From: Candidatus Gastranaerophilales bacterium
GTDB taxonomy: Bacteria > Cyanobacteriota > Vampirovibrionia > Gastranaerophilales > Gastranaerophilaceae
Assembly: GCA_947625305.1 (NCBI GenBank)
Contig: CANQNW010000002.1
Span: 1 to 64,000, forward strand
DNA: 64,000 nt
Reading direction: 5' to 3'
Below are positions 53,107 through 61,439 of this stretch, one piece after another (position 1 is the stretch's first letter; every line of letters starts with the position of its first letter). The translations under genes were made by a program, and so were the position numbers. The notes below the pieces were generated by a model, which worked only from the letters and a program-made list of their open reading frames with translations, was not told the DNA's origin and searched no databases.

Positions 53107-53697
53107 ATGACAAATCATAAAAATACAATTTTAATCGTTATCTCGGCAATATTACTTACTTATGCTTTTTTTATAGGAATTTTACCGGTAATTTTAACTA
53201 AATCATTCGATATCACAAAATTTGAAGAAAAATTTTATGATGCAACAAGCCTTGTTACAACTCTCGATGAGGTAGATTACAATATAAAACCAAACTTTGA
53301 TGTAATTATTAAATTAAGAAATTTATCTTTAAAATATATTGATAATCAACCAATGTTTGATGCATCATCAATTGAATTAACTACAACACCTGCTGCCATA
53401 TTCGGAAACACATTTAAAGTAAAAAATTTATATTTGAAAAACGTAAAATATGAAGATCAAATACTGCCTGAAGGTGAAAATAAACTTGCATTTTTACCGG
53501 GGGCTTTTGATTCTACTAAATTCGGTAAAAAGAATATTGTAATTGTACCCGGACCAATTAAAATTAAAAATCTTAAAATTAAATACATTACTCCAACAAC
53601 ATATGATGAAAAGAACTTTATAGATAAAGAATATTCAAATGCAGAAGTTAAAGAATTCTTATCAAATTACTCTTTTTCACACATTAAAATAAGATAA
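53107..53697 (+). CDS. membrane-anchored AsmA-like hypothetical protein
   Basis: 196 residues from ATG 53107, with AAAGGTG 8 bases upstream; a GTG at 53098 would add 3. An N-terminal helix (about 10-28) anchors a beta-rich domain. The segment FDVIIKLRNLSLKYIDN and FKVKNLYLKNVKYED resembles the repeating strand pattern of AsmA/TamB-like lipid-transfer proteins, but the match is weak and short. Followed by the Lys-rich gene at 53729 with a 31-base gap. Confidence 0.5.
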   Translation: MTNHKNTILIVISAILLTYAFFIGILPVILTKSFDITKFEEKFYDATSLVTTLDEVDYNIKPNFDVIIKLRNLSLKYIDNQPMFDASSIELTTTPAAIFGNTFKVKNLYLKNVKYEDQILPEGENKLAFLPGAFDSTKFGKKNIVIVPGPIKIKNLKIKYITPTTYDEKNFIDKEYSNAEVKEFLSNYSFSHIKIR

Positions 53698-53728
53698 ATA
53701 ATGGTTAGGTTAGTCAAAGGAGAAAAAA

Positions 53729-54175
53729 ATGAAAAAAACATTATTAACACTTACATTAGCAGCCTTTGTATGTTTAGCATATACAAATATTGCAAATGCA
53801 GCAACGGTTACAGTAACAAAACCAACGGTAAAAGTTAATACTAATGCTGAAGAATCTGTTATTTCTAAAAAAGTAAAAGAAATTGAACAAAAACAAAAAG
53901 ATTTAGAAGCACAACATGCAAAAAAACAAGAAGAAGCTAAAGCTAAAAAAGAAGCAAGAGATAAAGAATTAAAAGAACAACAAGATGCCGTAAAAAAAGA
54001 TATAGAAAAAGCTAAAAATGATGCTAAAGCTAAACAGGATGAATTAACAAATAAAATTAAATCATCACAAGACCAAGCAAAAGCAAAACAAACTGAAAAT
54101 GCAAAAAAAGCAAAAGCTAAAAATGAACAAAGAAAAAAAGCAATTAATGATTTAAAAAATTCATTTAAAAATTAA
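53729..54175 (+). CDS. exported Lys/Ala-rich coiled-coil protein
   Basis: 148 residues. A signal peptide (hydrophobic 5-23, ending NAA) precedes about 110 residues of very regular charged coiled coil (KEIEQKQKDLEAQHAKKQEE and similar). The low-complexity Lys-rich body suggests a long helical stalk in the periplasm. It may interact with the envelope or with DNA or phospholipid by charge. Ends at a strong terminator 8 bases on. Confidence 0.7.
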   Translation: MKKTLLTLTLAAFVCLAYTNIANAATVTVTKPTVKVNTNAEESVISKKVKEIEQKQKDLEAQHAKKQEEAKAKKEARDKELKEQQDAVKKDIEKAKNDAKAKQDELTNKIKSSQDQAKAKQTENAKKAKAKNEQRKKAINDLKNSFKN

Positions 54176-54183
54176 TTTAAAAA

Positions 54184-54212
54184 AGCCCCTTAATATAAGG
54201 GGCTTTTTTTTC
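54184..54212 (+). terminator. rho-independent terminator
   Basis: AGCCCCTTA (54184-54192) pairs with TAAGGGGCT (54196-54204) over 3 bases, followed by eight T. Confidence 0.92.
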
Positions 54213-54270
54213 ACATATTTGACATAATTCAAGTCTCTAAGTTAAATTAATAAATATGATAGGAGGCATT

Positions 54271-54852
54271 ATGAAAAAAATATTATTTACTTTAATTTTT
54301 TGTGCATTTTTTATAAATGTATATAATATTGAAGTTCAAGCAAAAGAAGAAGTTGTTACAATAGAAATTCCCGCATCTGAAATTGATACTATTGATGTAA
54401 AATACGAAAAACCAAAACAAAATCCGTCAAAAACAACAGATGCAATGAACGCAACTAAAAAAGCAGCAAATAAGACAGTTAGCGCAACAAAGGGCGCAAC
54501 AAAAAAAACAGTTGATGCAACTAAAGATTTTACCGAAAAAACCGTGGATGGAGCCAAGGATATTTTTAATAATTTAAATCCGAATAAACCCGTCACTTTA
54601 GAAGAACTTGAAACTAAATCTCAAATCAGAATCTTAAAAAATGAAAGAAAAGGGCTAAAATCCGCTTATAATTCAAGAATAAAAGATATTGACGCAAAAA
54701 TAAAAGCAACGGAAAATGCAACTAATTTATCTACAACTCAAAAACAAAACAGAGTTCACACACTAAATAAAGAAAAACTTGACTTAATTAATAAAAGAGA
54801 TACGGCAATGGAAAAATACGATAAAAGAATTAAGGCAGTTAAAGAAAAATAA
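54271..54852 (+). CDS. exported Lys-rich protein with KAxxxT repeats
   Basis: 193 residues from ATG 54271; AGGAGG lies 4-9 bases upstream, whereas an ATG at 54256 sits before it. A signal peptide (residues 4-20, ending VQA) leads into a repeated stretch of Ala-Thr-Lys units (KKAANKTVSATKGATKKTVD, then DATKDFTEKTVDGAKD) resembling LEA-like 11-mers, then a coiled coil (about 120-190). LEA-like amphipathic repeats are often membrane-protective. It follows the coiled-coil gene after a terminator. Confidence 0.65.
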   Translation: MKKILFTLIFCAFFINVYNIEVQAKEEVVTIEIPASEIDTIDVKYEKPKQNPSKTTDAMNATKKAANKTVSATKGATKKTVDATKDFTEKTVDGAKDIFNNLNPNKPVTLEELETKSQIRILKNERKGLKSAYNSRIKDIDAKIKATENATNLSTTQKQNRVHTLNKEKLDLINKRDTAMEKYDKRIKAVKEK

Positions 54853-54856
54853 AAAA

Positions 54857-54882
54857 AGAGAGCTTTAGGCTCTCTTTTTTTT
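54857..54882 (+). terminator. rho-independent terminator
   Basis: AGAGAGC (54857-54863) pairs with GCTCTCT (54869-54875), followed by eight T. Confidence 0.85.
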
Positions 54883-56029
54883 ACAAGTTATTATCATTAA
54901 AGAATTTATATCCTTTTTCATATGCATTTACAAGAGTTTTTGAAAATCTTTTAGCGGTAGCCCAATAAGAAGTGTGTGCAAATAAAAAAGTTCTTCCGCT
55001 TTTTACATCAGAACTTTCATATATAAAACCTTTATCGGGTTTTATCTCTATATTAAGCTTGTCCTTTAAATCGGAATATGAAAAGTTATTACGCATAGTA
55101 TAACTCATAGGGTCATCGGTATAATTTACGGTAAGCCAGAACATATCATTTTCAATTAAATATTTATAAAGCAATTTATTATAATAGTTTAAAGGGTAAT
55201 CGGGGTTTGGCAGATTTGAATAAAACAGCGACAAGGGACTTGCAAAATTTATAATTCCCTTCACCGTATTTGCGGGAGAACAATACATTGAGGTATAATT
55301 ATTTAATTTAGAATATTTAATATAAAAATCATCTGTATTTGTTATGGGAAATAAATCACCCTCAGCGCTAAATACTGCAAGGTTTAATTCTATAAGCGAA
55401 TCAATACAGGTATTTTTCATCGGATGTTTTTTGATATATTCCAACAGTTGTTTATCGGTATTTTTATATGAATAGTAATCATAAAGATTAATATAAGGAA
55501 GTTTATTAAAAATATATTCATATGAAATAAATGCTCCTGCACTGTACCCCATTAAAATAACACTCTTACCGTTTTTAGAATTTACAGATATTTGTTTATG
55601 CAAATCTTCAATAACGGGATGCATATTATAATAATGCGAAACCCAGATTGCATCATGAATATAATGAGCAAATAAAGACCTTACACTTTGAGCAATCTTA
55701 GGACTTGAAAATCTGCTTTCTTTTAAATCCGAATCAATGGATTTTAACTCTCTAATGGTCTTATCTCCCCAGAAATAAGCTTCGGGCGATTCAGATATAT
55801 TATAGCGCCCGTTTTTTAAAAGATTTTCTTTTATAAATTCGGAATTTGAAAAATCTTTATAAAGATATGAATGCAGTTTATTCATTCCGTTATAAAACCA
55901 CTTTTTCATTTTTTTATCATTATTATTAGAACCGTTTATGTATATAAATTTAATCTCTTGGACACTCTCAGAAAATGCGTTGGGAGTTAAAAACAGCAAA
56001 ATAAAAAGTATAATAAAAAATTTTTTCAT
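54881..56029 (-). CDS. exported alpha/beta-hydrolase-like protein
   Basis: 382 residues with a signal peptide (hydrophobic 5-19). VILMGYSAGAFISYEYIF holds the GxSxG nucleophile elbow (GYSAG). FAHTSYWATAKRF near the C-terminus could supply the His. LAVFSAEGDLFPITNTDDF could supply the acid. It may be a lipase or esterase; the fold is inferred. It is divergent from the nucleoside transporter. Confidence 0.65.
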   Translation of the reverse strand: MKKFFIILFILLFLTPNAFSESVQEIKFIYINGSNNNDKKMKKWFYNGMNKLHSYLYKDFSNSEFIKENLLKNGRYNISESPEAYFWGDKTIRELKSIDSDLKESRFSSPKIAQSVRSLFAHYIHDAIWVSHYYNMHPVIEDLHKQISVNSKNGKSVILMGYSAGAFISYEYIFNKLPYINLYDYYSYKNTDKQLLEYIKKHPMKNTCIDSLIELNLAVFSAEGDLFPITNTDDFYIKYSKLNNYTSMYCSPANTVKGIINFASPLSLFYSNLPNPDYPLNYYNKLLYKYLIENDMFWLTVNYTDDPMSYTMRNNFSYSDLKDKLNIEIKPDKGFIYESSDVKSGRTFLFAHTSYWATAKRFSKTLVNAYEKGYKFFNDNNL

Positions 56030-56114
56030 ACCGTATTTTACATCTTAATTTTAATTTTTAATATTGATAACGTGTATGTTATAATTGAGGAAACTGTAGG
56101 AATAAGGAATTTTT

Positions 56115-57392
56115 ATGAATATATTATTTGGAATATTGGGCATAATAGCTATGTTATTAATAGCTTTCTTTATGTCGCATAACAAAAAAGCAATAAATTA
56201 TAAAACGGTAGGAGTGGGATTATTACTTCAATTTGCACTTGCCGCATTTATATTAAAGTTTGAACCCGGAAAATTAATGTTTGAATATATCGGCAGATTT
56301 GTAGAAAAGATATTGGAATTTGCAAAAGACGGGGCGGATTTTGTCTTTGGCCCGCTGTCAAACAGCCCTGAAATAATGAAGGAACTTTTTGGCGATAAAG
56401 CATTTATGTTTGCGCTTAATTTAATACCTGCATTAATATTTATGATGATACTTGTAAATATTCTTTATTACTACGGAATAATGCAGAGAGTAGTTGCATT
56501 TTTGGGCAGAATTGTTAACAAATTAATGGATGTATCAGGTGCGGAAGCACTATCTAACGTAGCGAGTTCATTTGTAGGTCAGGTAGTTGCGCAAATTATG
56601 ATAAAACCATATCTTCCCAATTTAACAAGGTCAGAGGTGCTTGCCTCTATGACCGGAAGTATGGCCTGTTTATCGGGCGGATTGATTGCCGTGTATGCAG
56701 GGATGGGAATTCCTCCGCAATACATGCTGGCAGCCTGCATTATGGCAGCCCCCGGAGCATTAGTCGTTTCAAAAATTATTTACCCTGAAACATTGGAGCC
56801 TCAAACAAAAAATGATTTTAAAATCAGAAAGAGAAGAACAGATGTTAATGTTTTAGATGCAATATCAAAAGGTGCATCTGACGGTATGAAAGTAGGATTA
56901 AATGTTATTGCAATGCTTATAGCTTTAATAGCTTTAATAGCATTAATAGATTATTTCCTCGGTAAATTCGGGATGTTTGCTCATAATACACTGCATTTAA
57001 ATTTGTCCTTCATCGGAATGGATATTGAACACTTATCTATTAAAATGATTTTCGGAAAAATATTTTCCGTATTTGCTCTTTTAATCGGAATCCCCTTAAA
57101 TGAGGCAACAACAGTAGGCTCGCTATTAGGCACAAAATTTGTATTAAATGAAGCAATCGCCTTTACCGATTTAACTGCCGTAAAAAATTTAATATCCGAA
57201 AGAAGCTTTATTATAGCGACATTTGCGCTCTCAGGATTTGCCAATTTCACCTCTGTCGCAATACAAATATCAGGCATAGGAGAAATTGCTCCAAACCAGA
57301 GGAAGAACCTCGCAAGAATGGGTATACGGGCATTAATAGGAGGGACGCTAACTTCTTATATTTCAGCCTGCATGGCAGCAATACTGTTATGA
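56115..57392 (+). CDS. nupC: concentrative nucleoside transporter, NupC/CNT family
   Basis: 425 residues, about ten membrane helices. VASSFVGQVVAQIMIKPYLPNLTRSEVLASMTGSMACLSGG and the later GIPLNEATTVGSLLGTKFVLNE and FANFTSVAIQISGIGEIAPNQR segments are CNT signatures (read in parts). It imports nucleosides by cation symport, presumably Na+ or H+. Consistent with salvage by a host-associated organism. Exact gene name within the family is not certain. Confidence 0.92.
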   Translation: MNILFGILGIIAMLLIAFFMSHNKKAINYKTVGVGLLLQFALAAFILKFEPGKLMFEYIGRFVEKILEFAKDGADFVFGPLSNSPEIMKELFGDKAFMFALNLIPALIFMMILVNILYYYGIMQRVVAFLGRIVNKLMDVSGAEALSNVASSFVGQVVAQIMIKPYLPNLTRSEVLASMTGSMACLSGGLIAVYAGMGIPPQYMLAACIMAAPGALVVSKIIYPETLEPQTKNDFKIRKRRTDVNVLDAISKGASDGMKVGLNVIAMLIALIALIALIDYFLGKFGMFAHNTLHLNLSFIGMDIEHLSIKMIFGKIFSVFALLIGIPLNEATTVGSLLGTKFVLNEAIAFTDLTAVKNLISERSFIIATFALSGFANFTSVAIQISGIGEIAPNQRKNLARMGIRALIGGTLTSYISACMAAILL

Positions 57393-57818
57393 TACTTTAT
57401 TAATTTTATAGTCTACCATACCATTAACTGCAGTAATTTGCTTATCCCCGTATTCATTATTTTTATACTTATCTGTTGCATAATAATTAACCATCTTTAA
57501 AGTACGGCTTAATCTTGTAGAAGATGTTGCTTCAAGGTATGATTTGTATGCAGATGAATCAAAAGGCAGTTTTGTACATTGCTTGCATTCATTGATGTAA
57601 TATTTTGGTTTTTCACCTTCAGGTTCCTCAATATATGCAACTTTATTGGAATCAATAATTGATTTTATTTCTTCCGGAGTTTCATCTTTAAAAGGATGAT
57701 AATAAGTTGTTTTAATAATTTTCAAAACACCCATAATATCATCAAAGTCACTTTTTATGGTGGTTTTAGCCCATAATCCTTTAAAAGACTGTATATTGTT
57801 TATGTTTGAAACTCTCAT
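57387..57818 (-). CDS. hypothetical protein, 143 aa, with N-terminal SFKG pattern
   Basis: Begins MRVSNINNIQSFKG, an N-terminus similar to those of other unrelated genes here. The rest is charged, with YYINECKQCTKLPFDSSAYKSYL carrying a CxxC. No domain is recognised. It lies 70 bases upstream of xerC/D in coordinate, same strand, and its end overlaps the convergent transporter gene by 6 bases. Confidence 0.6.
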   Translation of the reverse strand: MRVSNINNIQSFKGLWAKTTIKSDFDDIMGVLKIIKTTYYHPFKDETPEEIKSIIDSNKVAYIEEPEGEKPKYYINECKQCTKLPFDSSAYKSYLEATSSTRLSRTLKMVNYYATDKYKNNEYGDKQITAVNGMVDYKINKVS

Positions 57819-57890
57819 GATTATCTTTTTATCCTATCCGATTATTTTAAATATACTAAAAATATTTTTTGCCAGATAAAATAATATTTT

Positions 57891-58760
57891 TTACGATTTG
57901 TTAATAGAAAAATATATATCTTTTAATCGTTTCTTACTGATATGAGTATAAAGCTGAGTAGTAGATACATCACTATGACCTAAAAGTTCCTGCACAATCC
58001 TTAAATCAGCACCGTTTTCAAGCAAATGAGTTGCAAATGAATGTCTTATTGTATGAGGTGAAATATCTTTATCTATATTTTTCCCCAGTGAACGAATAAA
58101 AACATATACATCCTGTCTTGTTAATTTTTTACCGTTTTCCTTTATAAAACAGTATTTTGTTTTTAAATTGTATTTTTTAATAATATAATTTCTGTCATCA
58201 AAATATTTTTTCAACGCACTGCAGGCTTTTCTACCTATCGGAACAATTCTTTCTTTTGAGCCTTTTCCTAAACACCTTAAATATTTAGCATTAATATCAA
58301 TATCATTAATGTTAATATCGGTAAGCTCCGAAACCCTTAAACCTGCGGCATATAATAATTCCAGTACAGCCTTTTCCATATCTGACATATGTATATCAAG
58401 CAAAGCTGTTATTTCTTTCATAGAAAGAACTTTAGGAAGTCTTTTGGGAAGTTTCGGCTGTTCTATTGCAAGAGCCGGATTATGTTTTAAATAATCATTT
58501 ATTCCCATCCATTTAAAAAACCCCTTTATAGATGCGATTTCTCTTGTTATGCTCCTTGGGGTATATTGTTTATCATACAAGTCTTTTATATACATATTTA
58601 AATGCATTCTTGAAATATCTTCAATTTTCTCTAAACCGAGATTAGAAAGGAACTCCGACAAAGAATACAAATCCGTTCGATAAGCTAAAACAGTATTTTT
58701 AGCTAATCCCCGCTCTATATTAAGATATTCCAAATAACCTGCAATGTATTTTATTAACAT
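57891..58760 (-). CDS. xerC: tyrosine recombinase XerC/XerD
   Basis: 289 residues, chromosomal Xer length. The N-terminal SAM-like core domain (1-90) has NIERGLAKNTVLAYRTDL. Catalytic residues: Arg in LYAAGLRVSELTD, Lys in GKGSKERIVPIG, HTIRHSFATHLLENG (His, Arg), GHSDVSTTQLYTHI (His and Tyr nucleophile). It resolves chromosome dimers. A single-Xer (XerH-like) or XerC/D assignment cannot be decided. No phage genes are near. Confidence 0.92.
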   Translation of the reverse strand: MLIKYIAGYLEYLNIERGLAKNTVLAYRTDLYSLSEFLSNLGLEKIEDISRMHLNMYIKDLYDKQYTPRSITREIASIKGFFKWMGINDYLKHNPALAIEQPKLPKRLPKVLSMKEITALLDIHMSDMEKAVLELLYAAGLRVSELTDININDIDINAKYLRCLGKGSKERIVPIGRKACSALKKYFDDRNYIIKKYNLKTKYCFIKENGKKLTRQDVYVFIRSLGKNIDKDISPHTIRHSFATHLLENGADLRIVQELLGHSDVSTTQLYTHISKKRLKDIYFSINKS

Positions 58761-58792
58761 ACAAGTATTTTATCATTTATTAAAAACTTGTG

Positions 58793-60511
58793 TTAACCTA
58801 TTTTTTTACTTATAGATTTTATATATTTTTCGTTAGATTTTATTCTTTCCTTAACTTCCGCTTGAACCTCAGGATCAATTTCATCAACAATATTAACATT
58901 TATTGAAGGAATATATCCGCCTTGTGATTTATTTTTATTAAACAGATTAAGTGCTGCAGAAGGCTGTTCGTCATTATTTTGAGGTTTAATCGGAGTAGTT
59001 ACGGAAGCTGCAGGTAACGGCTCTGATGTCTGCATTTTAGATGCTGATTGCGAAACTGCCTGCTGTTGATTTTGAGCATTCGACAACTTTTGAGAATATA
59101 ATTTTAAAAGATTTGTTTCCCCTGAAGGAGTTTCTTCAACGGCAGGTGCCGTTATTTGTGTATTTTTCTTTTCGTTTTGATTATTTTTTGCCAGATAAGT
59201 TTTTGGCTCGCCAAAGATTTTATGGCATAACTTTGTAATCGGTTTTTGTAATAAAGGCTGCAAAACAAACAAAATTAGGGCAAATCTTGCTAACCCGCCT
59301 GCAAACCCGCCGAGAGTTACAGGTGTTTTAACCGTTCCGTTTGGTTTAATTTTCGGAAGATGAAGTTTATCTAAACCGGTACTTAAAATTTTTCCTGCAA
59401 ATTTAAGCGGTTTTTCCCAGAATTTAAGTTTTGCACCTTCACCTTTTAAAGAGTTTGCAAGATTTTTAGCTTCCTTCAAACCCTTTCCGGCAAGTTCCGC
59501 CACTTTATTTTTATCAACACCTTTTAATAATAAATCTCTTTGGAGTTTAGCAACCTTTAATCCTTCTTTTGTTAATTCGGGATTTGAATTTACGGTTTTA
59601 ATAAGTTCTTTTAACGCATTTCTGCCTTCAAGGGTCATTCCTCTATATTTATTACCGCATAGTTTATACATCAAACTTATGCTCGGCTGGAATAATAATA
59701 AACCGAGATATTGTTCCGATAATACATGCATGAATGTACTTAGTTTTTCACCTTTGGGGGCTTCTTTTGTTTCTTTAATCGTATTTTTAATTGAACTTAC
59801 AGTAAATAGTAATCCGAAAATACCTCCGCCATAAGTAAGAACATCCTTTGTTTTGAGTGTTCCTTTAGCAAGTATATTTCCAAGCCCTGTTTTACCGAGT
59901 TTTGATTCAGAGGCTAAAAGTTTATTTTTTAATGTTGATATTTTTTGGGATGTTCCGGGATTATTTTTAATAAATTCATCTGCCTGTTTAATAAGTTCAT
60001 CAATTGAAGTTTTTTCAGATAATTCTAAACCGGCTTTTTTAAGTTCACCAATAAGACTTTGAGTAAATCCTTCAGTCATTGTATGACTTTTTGCCATACC
60101 GCTTTTAGCTATAGCTTTATAATCATTTGTAAAATATTTTGTAAATCTGTTATTTTTAATAAAGTTAGATATTTTACTTCCTGATTTTTTTGAAATTATA
60201 TTGTTAAGCTTAAAAGTATTAGAAATCTTATCACCCAGACCGGCAATTTTACCTAAAAGACCGTTTCCTTTTCCGCCTATTGTACTATCTATAAATTTAT
60301 CTGCGATATAAATCGGTACAAAATATTTAGCGGTATCAGCCAAATTTTTCGGTTGAGTATTACTGTTTATTATCTGGGCAGCAGAATTACTTTCCACGTT
60401 AGTTGTAACGGACTGTTTTGCTTTTTCTATTTTTCCTTGCAGTTCAGGATTATCAAGATTTATGTTTCTACCCATATTCTGCTGATAATTTGAACTTATT
60501 CCGTTTGCCAT
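58793..60511 (-). CDS. large hypothetical protein with hydrophobic segments
   Basis: 572 residues. Hydrophobic stretches lie at about 235-252, 275-292 and 408-428, each short and flanked by charged residues, rather like translocator-type membrane inserters. The remainder is Lys-rich and helical. The C-terminal 100 residues are Gln/Ser/Pro-rich and disordered. No signal peptide. The family is not known to me, though it looks lineage-specific. Its neighbour at 60606 runs in the same direction 94 bases upstream. Confidence 0.6.
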   Translation of the reverse strand: MANGISSNYQQNMGRNINLDNPELQGKIEKAKQSVTTNVESNSAAQIINSNTQPKNLADTAKYFVPIYIADKFIDSTIGGKGNGLLGKIAGLGDKISNTFKLNNIISKKSGSKISNFIKNNRFTKYFTNDYKAIAKSGMAKSHTMTEGFTQSLIGELKKAGLELSEKTSIDELIKQADEFIKNNPGTSQKISTLKNKLLASESKLGKTGLGNILAKGTLKTKDVLTYGGGIFGLLFTVSSIKNTIKETKEAPKGEKLSTFMHVLSEQYLGLLLFQPSISLMYKLCGNKYRGMTLEGRNALKELIKTVNSNPELTKEGLKVAKLQRDLLLKGVDKNKVAELAGKGLKEAKNLANSLKGEGAKLKFWEKPLKFAGKILSTGLDKLHLPKIKPNGTVKTPVTLGGFAGGLARFALILFVLQPLLQKPITKLCHKIFGEPKTYLAKNNQNEKKNTQITAPAVEETPSGETNLLKLYSQKLSNAQNQQQAVSQSASKMQTSEPLPAASVTTPIKPQNNDEQPSAALNLFNKNKSQGGYIPSINVNIVDEIDPEVQAEVKERIKSNEKYIKSISKKIG

Positions 60512-60543
60512 GATAAAAACCCACTCCTTATTATATTACTATA

Positions 60544-60571
60544 AAGGCAAATAATATTAATTATTTGCCTT
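60544..60571 (-). repeat. 11-bp inverted repeat between two hypothetical genes
   Basis: AAGGCAAATAA (60544-60554) pairs with TTATTTGCCTT (60561-60571). It could be a weak terminator for the gene ending at 60606 but lacks a clear T-run on the minus strand. Confidence 0.35.
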
Positions 60572-60605
60572 ATGTTAATAAATTATTTGTTATTCTTTAC
60601 AAATG

Positions 60606-61343
60606 TTAACTATTTTGGAATAGTTTAAATGTTCTTTCTATATTATTGTTAATAACATCTTTAATTGAATCATATTCTTTCATTAAAGCATTGTGCTGAG
60701 TTTCTAATTGATCCATTTCCAAATCAAGCCTGTTATCTTCTCTTGATACACGAGCTTGTTCCATTTCGTATTCCGTTTGAGCGGCAGCATCATCTGACGT
60801 ATCAAGAACCCATTCAAAATTAGTATCTTCCGGCATGGATGTTGCAAATTCATTATTGGAAATTTCATCACTTTTTATTACATTCATCAAGCCATTCATT
60901 AATAAATTCTGCAATACATCCTTTTTTGAAAGATAATTAGTACCGTCAATAATATTAAACTCTTGACTATTAACTATTGCTTTTCCCGTATTTTTATCAA
61001 TCGACAATAAGTCATTGCCATTAACATCTTTTGGAATTATCCATTCACCGTTTTTATCTTTTTTAAGATAAATTTCACCTTTCTTATTTGTGGTTAAATA
61101 GCCTAATGCACTTAAATTATTATAATTAAGATCTTCTTTTCTGTAACCTGTTCCTGATTCGCCATCTGTTACTTTTATTTGAAGTTTATAATTGCTTACA
61201 GCTTCATTATATTCTTGTGCTGCATTTTGTGATTGAGTTGCAAGCTGATTTTGCCTCTGTGATATCAGTATTTCTTGCAGCTGTATATCACTTATTGCCG
61301 ATGTTAACATTAATAATCTGCCCTGAGAAGATGATAATCCCAT
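60606..61343 (-). CDS. hypothetical protein with flagellar/T3SS-like helical N-terminus
   Basis: 245 residues from ATG 61343, with GGAG 7-10 bases upstream; TTG 61355 would include the ribosome binding site. Residues 1-65 (GLSSSQGRLLMLTSAISDIQ then LATQSQNAAQEYNEAVS) are amphipathic helices with Gln/Ser, recalling type III structural or export proteins. The middle (about 80-150) is beta-like. The C-terminal 60 residues form a coiled coil (LDLEMDQLETQHNALMKEYD). Function unknown; a role as export substrate is a guess. Confidence 0.6.
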   Translation of the reverse strand: MGLSSSQGRLLMLTSAISDIQLQEILISQRQNQLATQSQNAAQEYNEAVSNYKLQIKVTDGESGTGYRKEDLNYNNLSALGYLTTNKKGEIYLKKDKNGEWIIPKDVNGNDLLSIDKNTGKAIVNSQEFNIIDGTNYLSKKDVLQNLLMNGLMNVIKSDEISNNEFATSMPEDTNFEWVLDTSDDAAAQTEYEMEQARVSREDNRLDLEMDQLETQHNALMKEYDSIKDVINNNIERTFKLFQNS

Positions 61344-61439
61344 TTTTTTCTCCAATTCTAATAATTTATATTTAGTTTATCGGCACTATAAATCAAATAC
61401 TTAAGATATTTTTTAATATAATTTTACAATTTGTAATAA

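Noticed and set aside
57891-58760. XerC/D as a phage or integron integrase
   Set aside because: Length and motifs match chromosomal Xer, and no phage, att-like repeat or cassette genes are adjacent.
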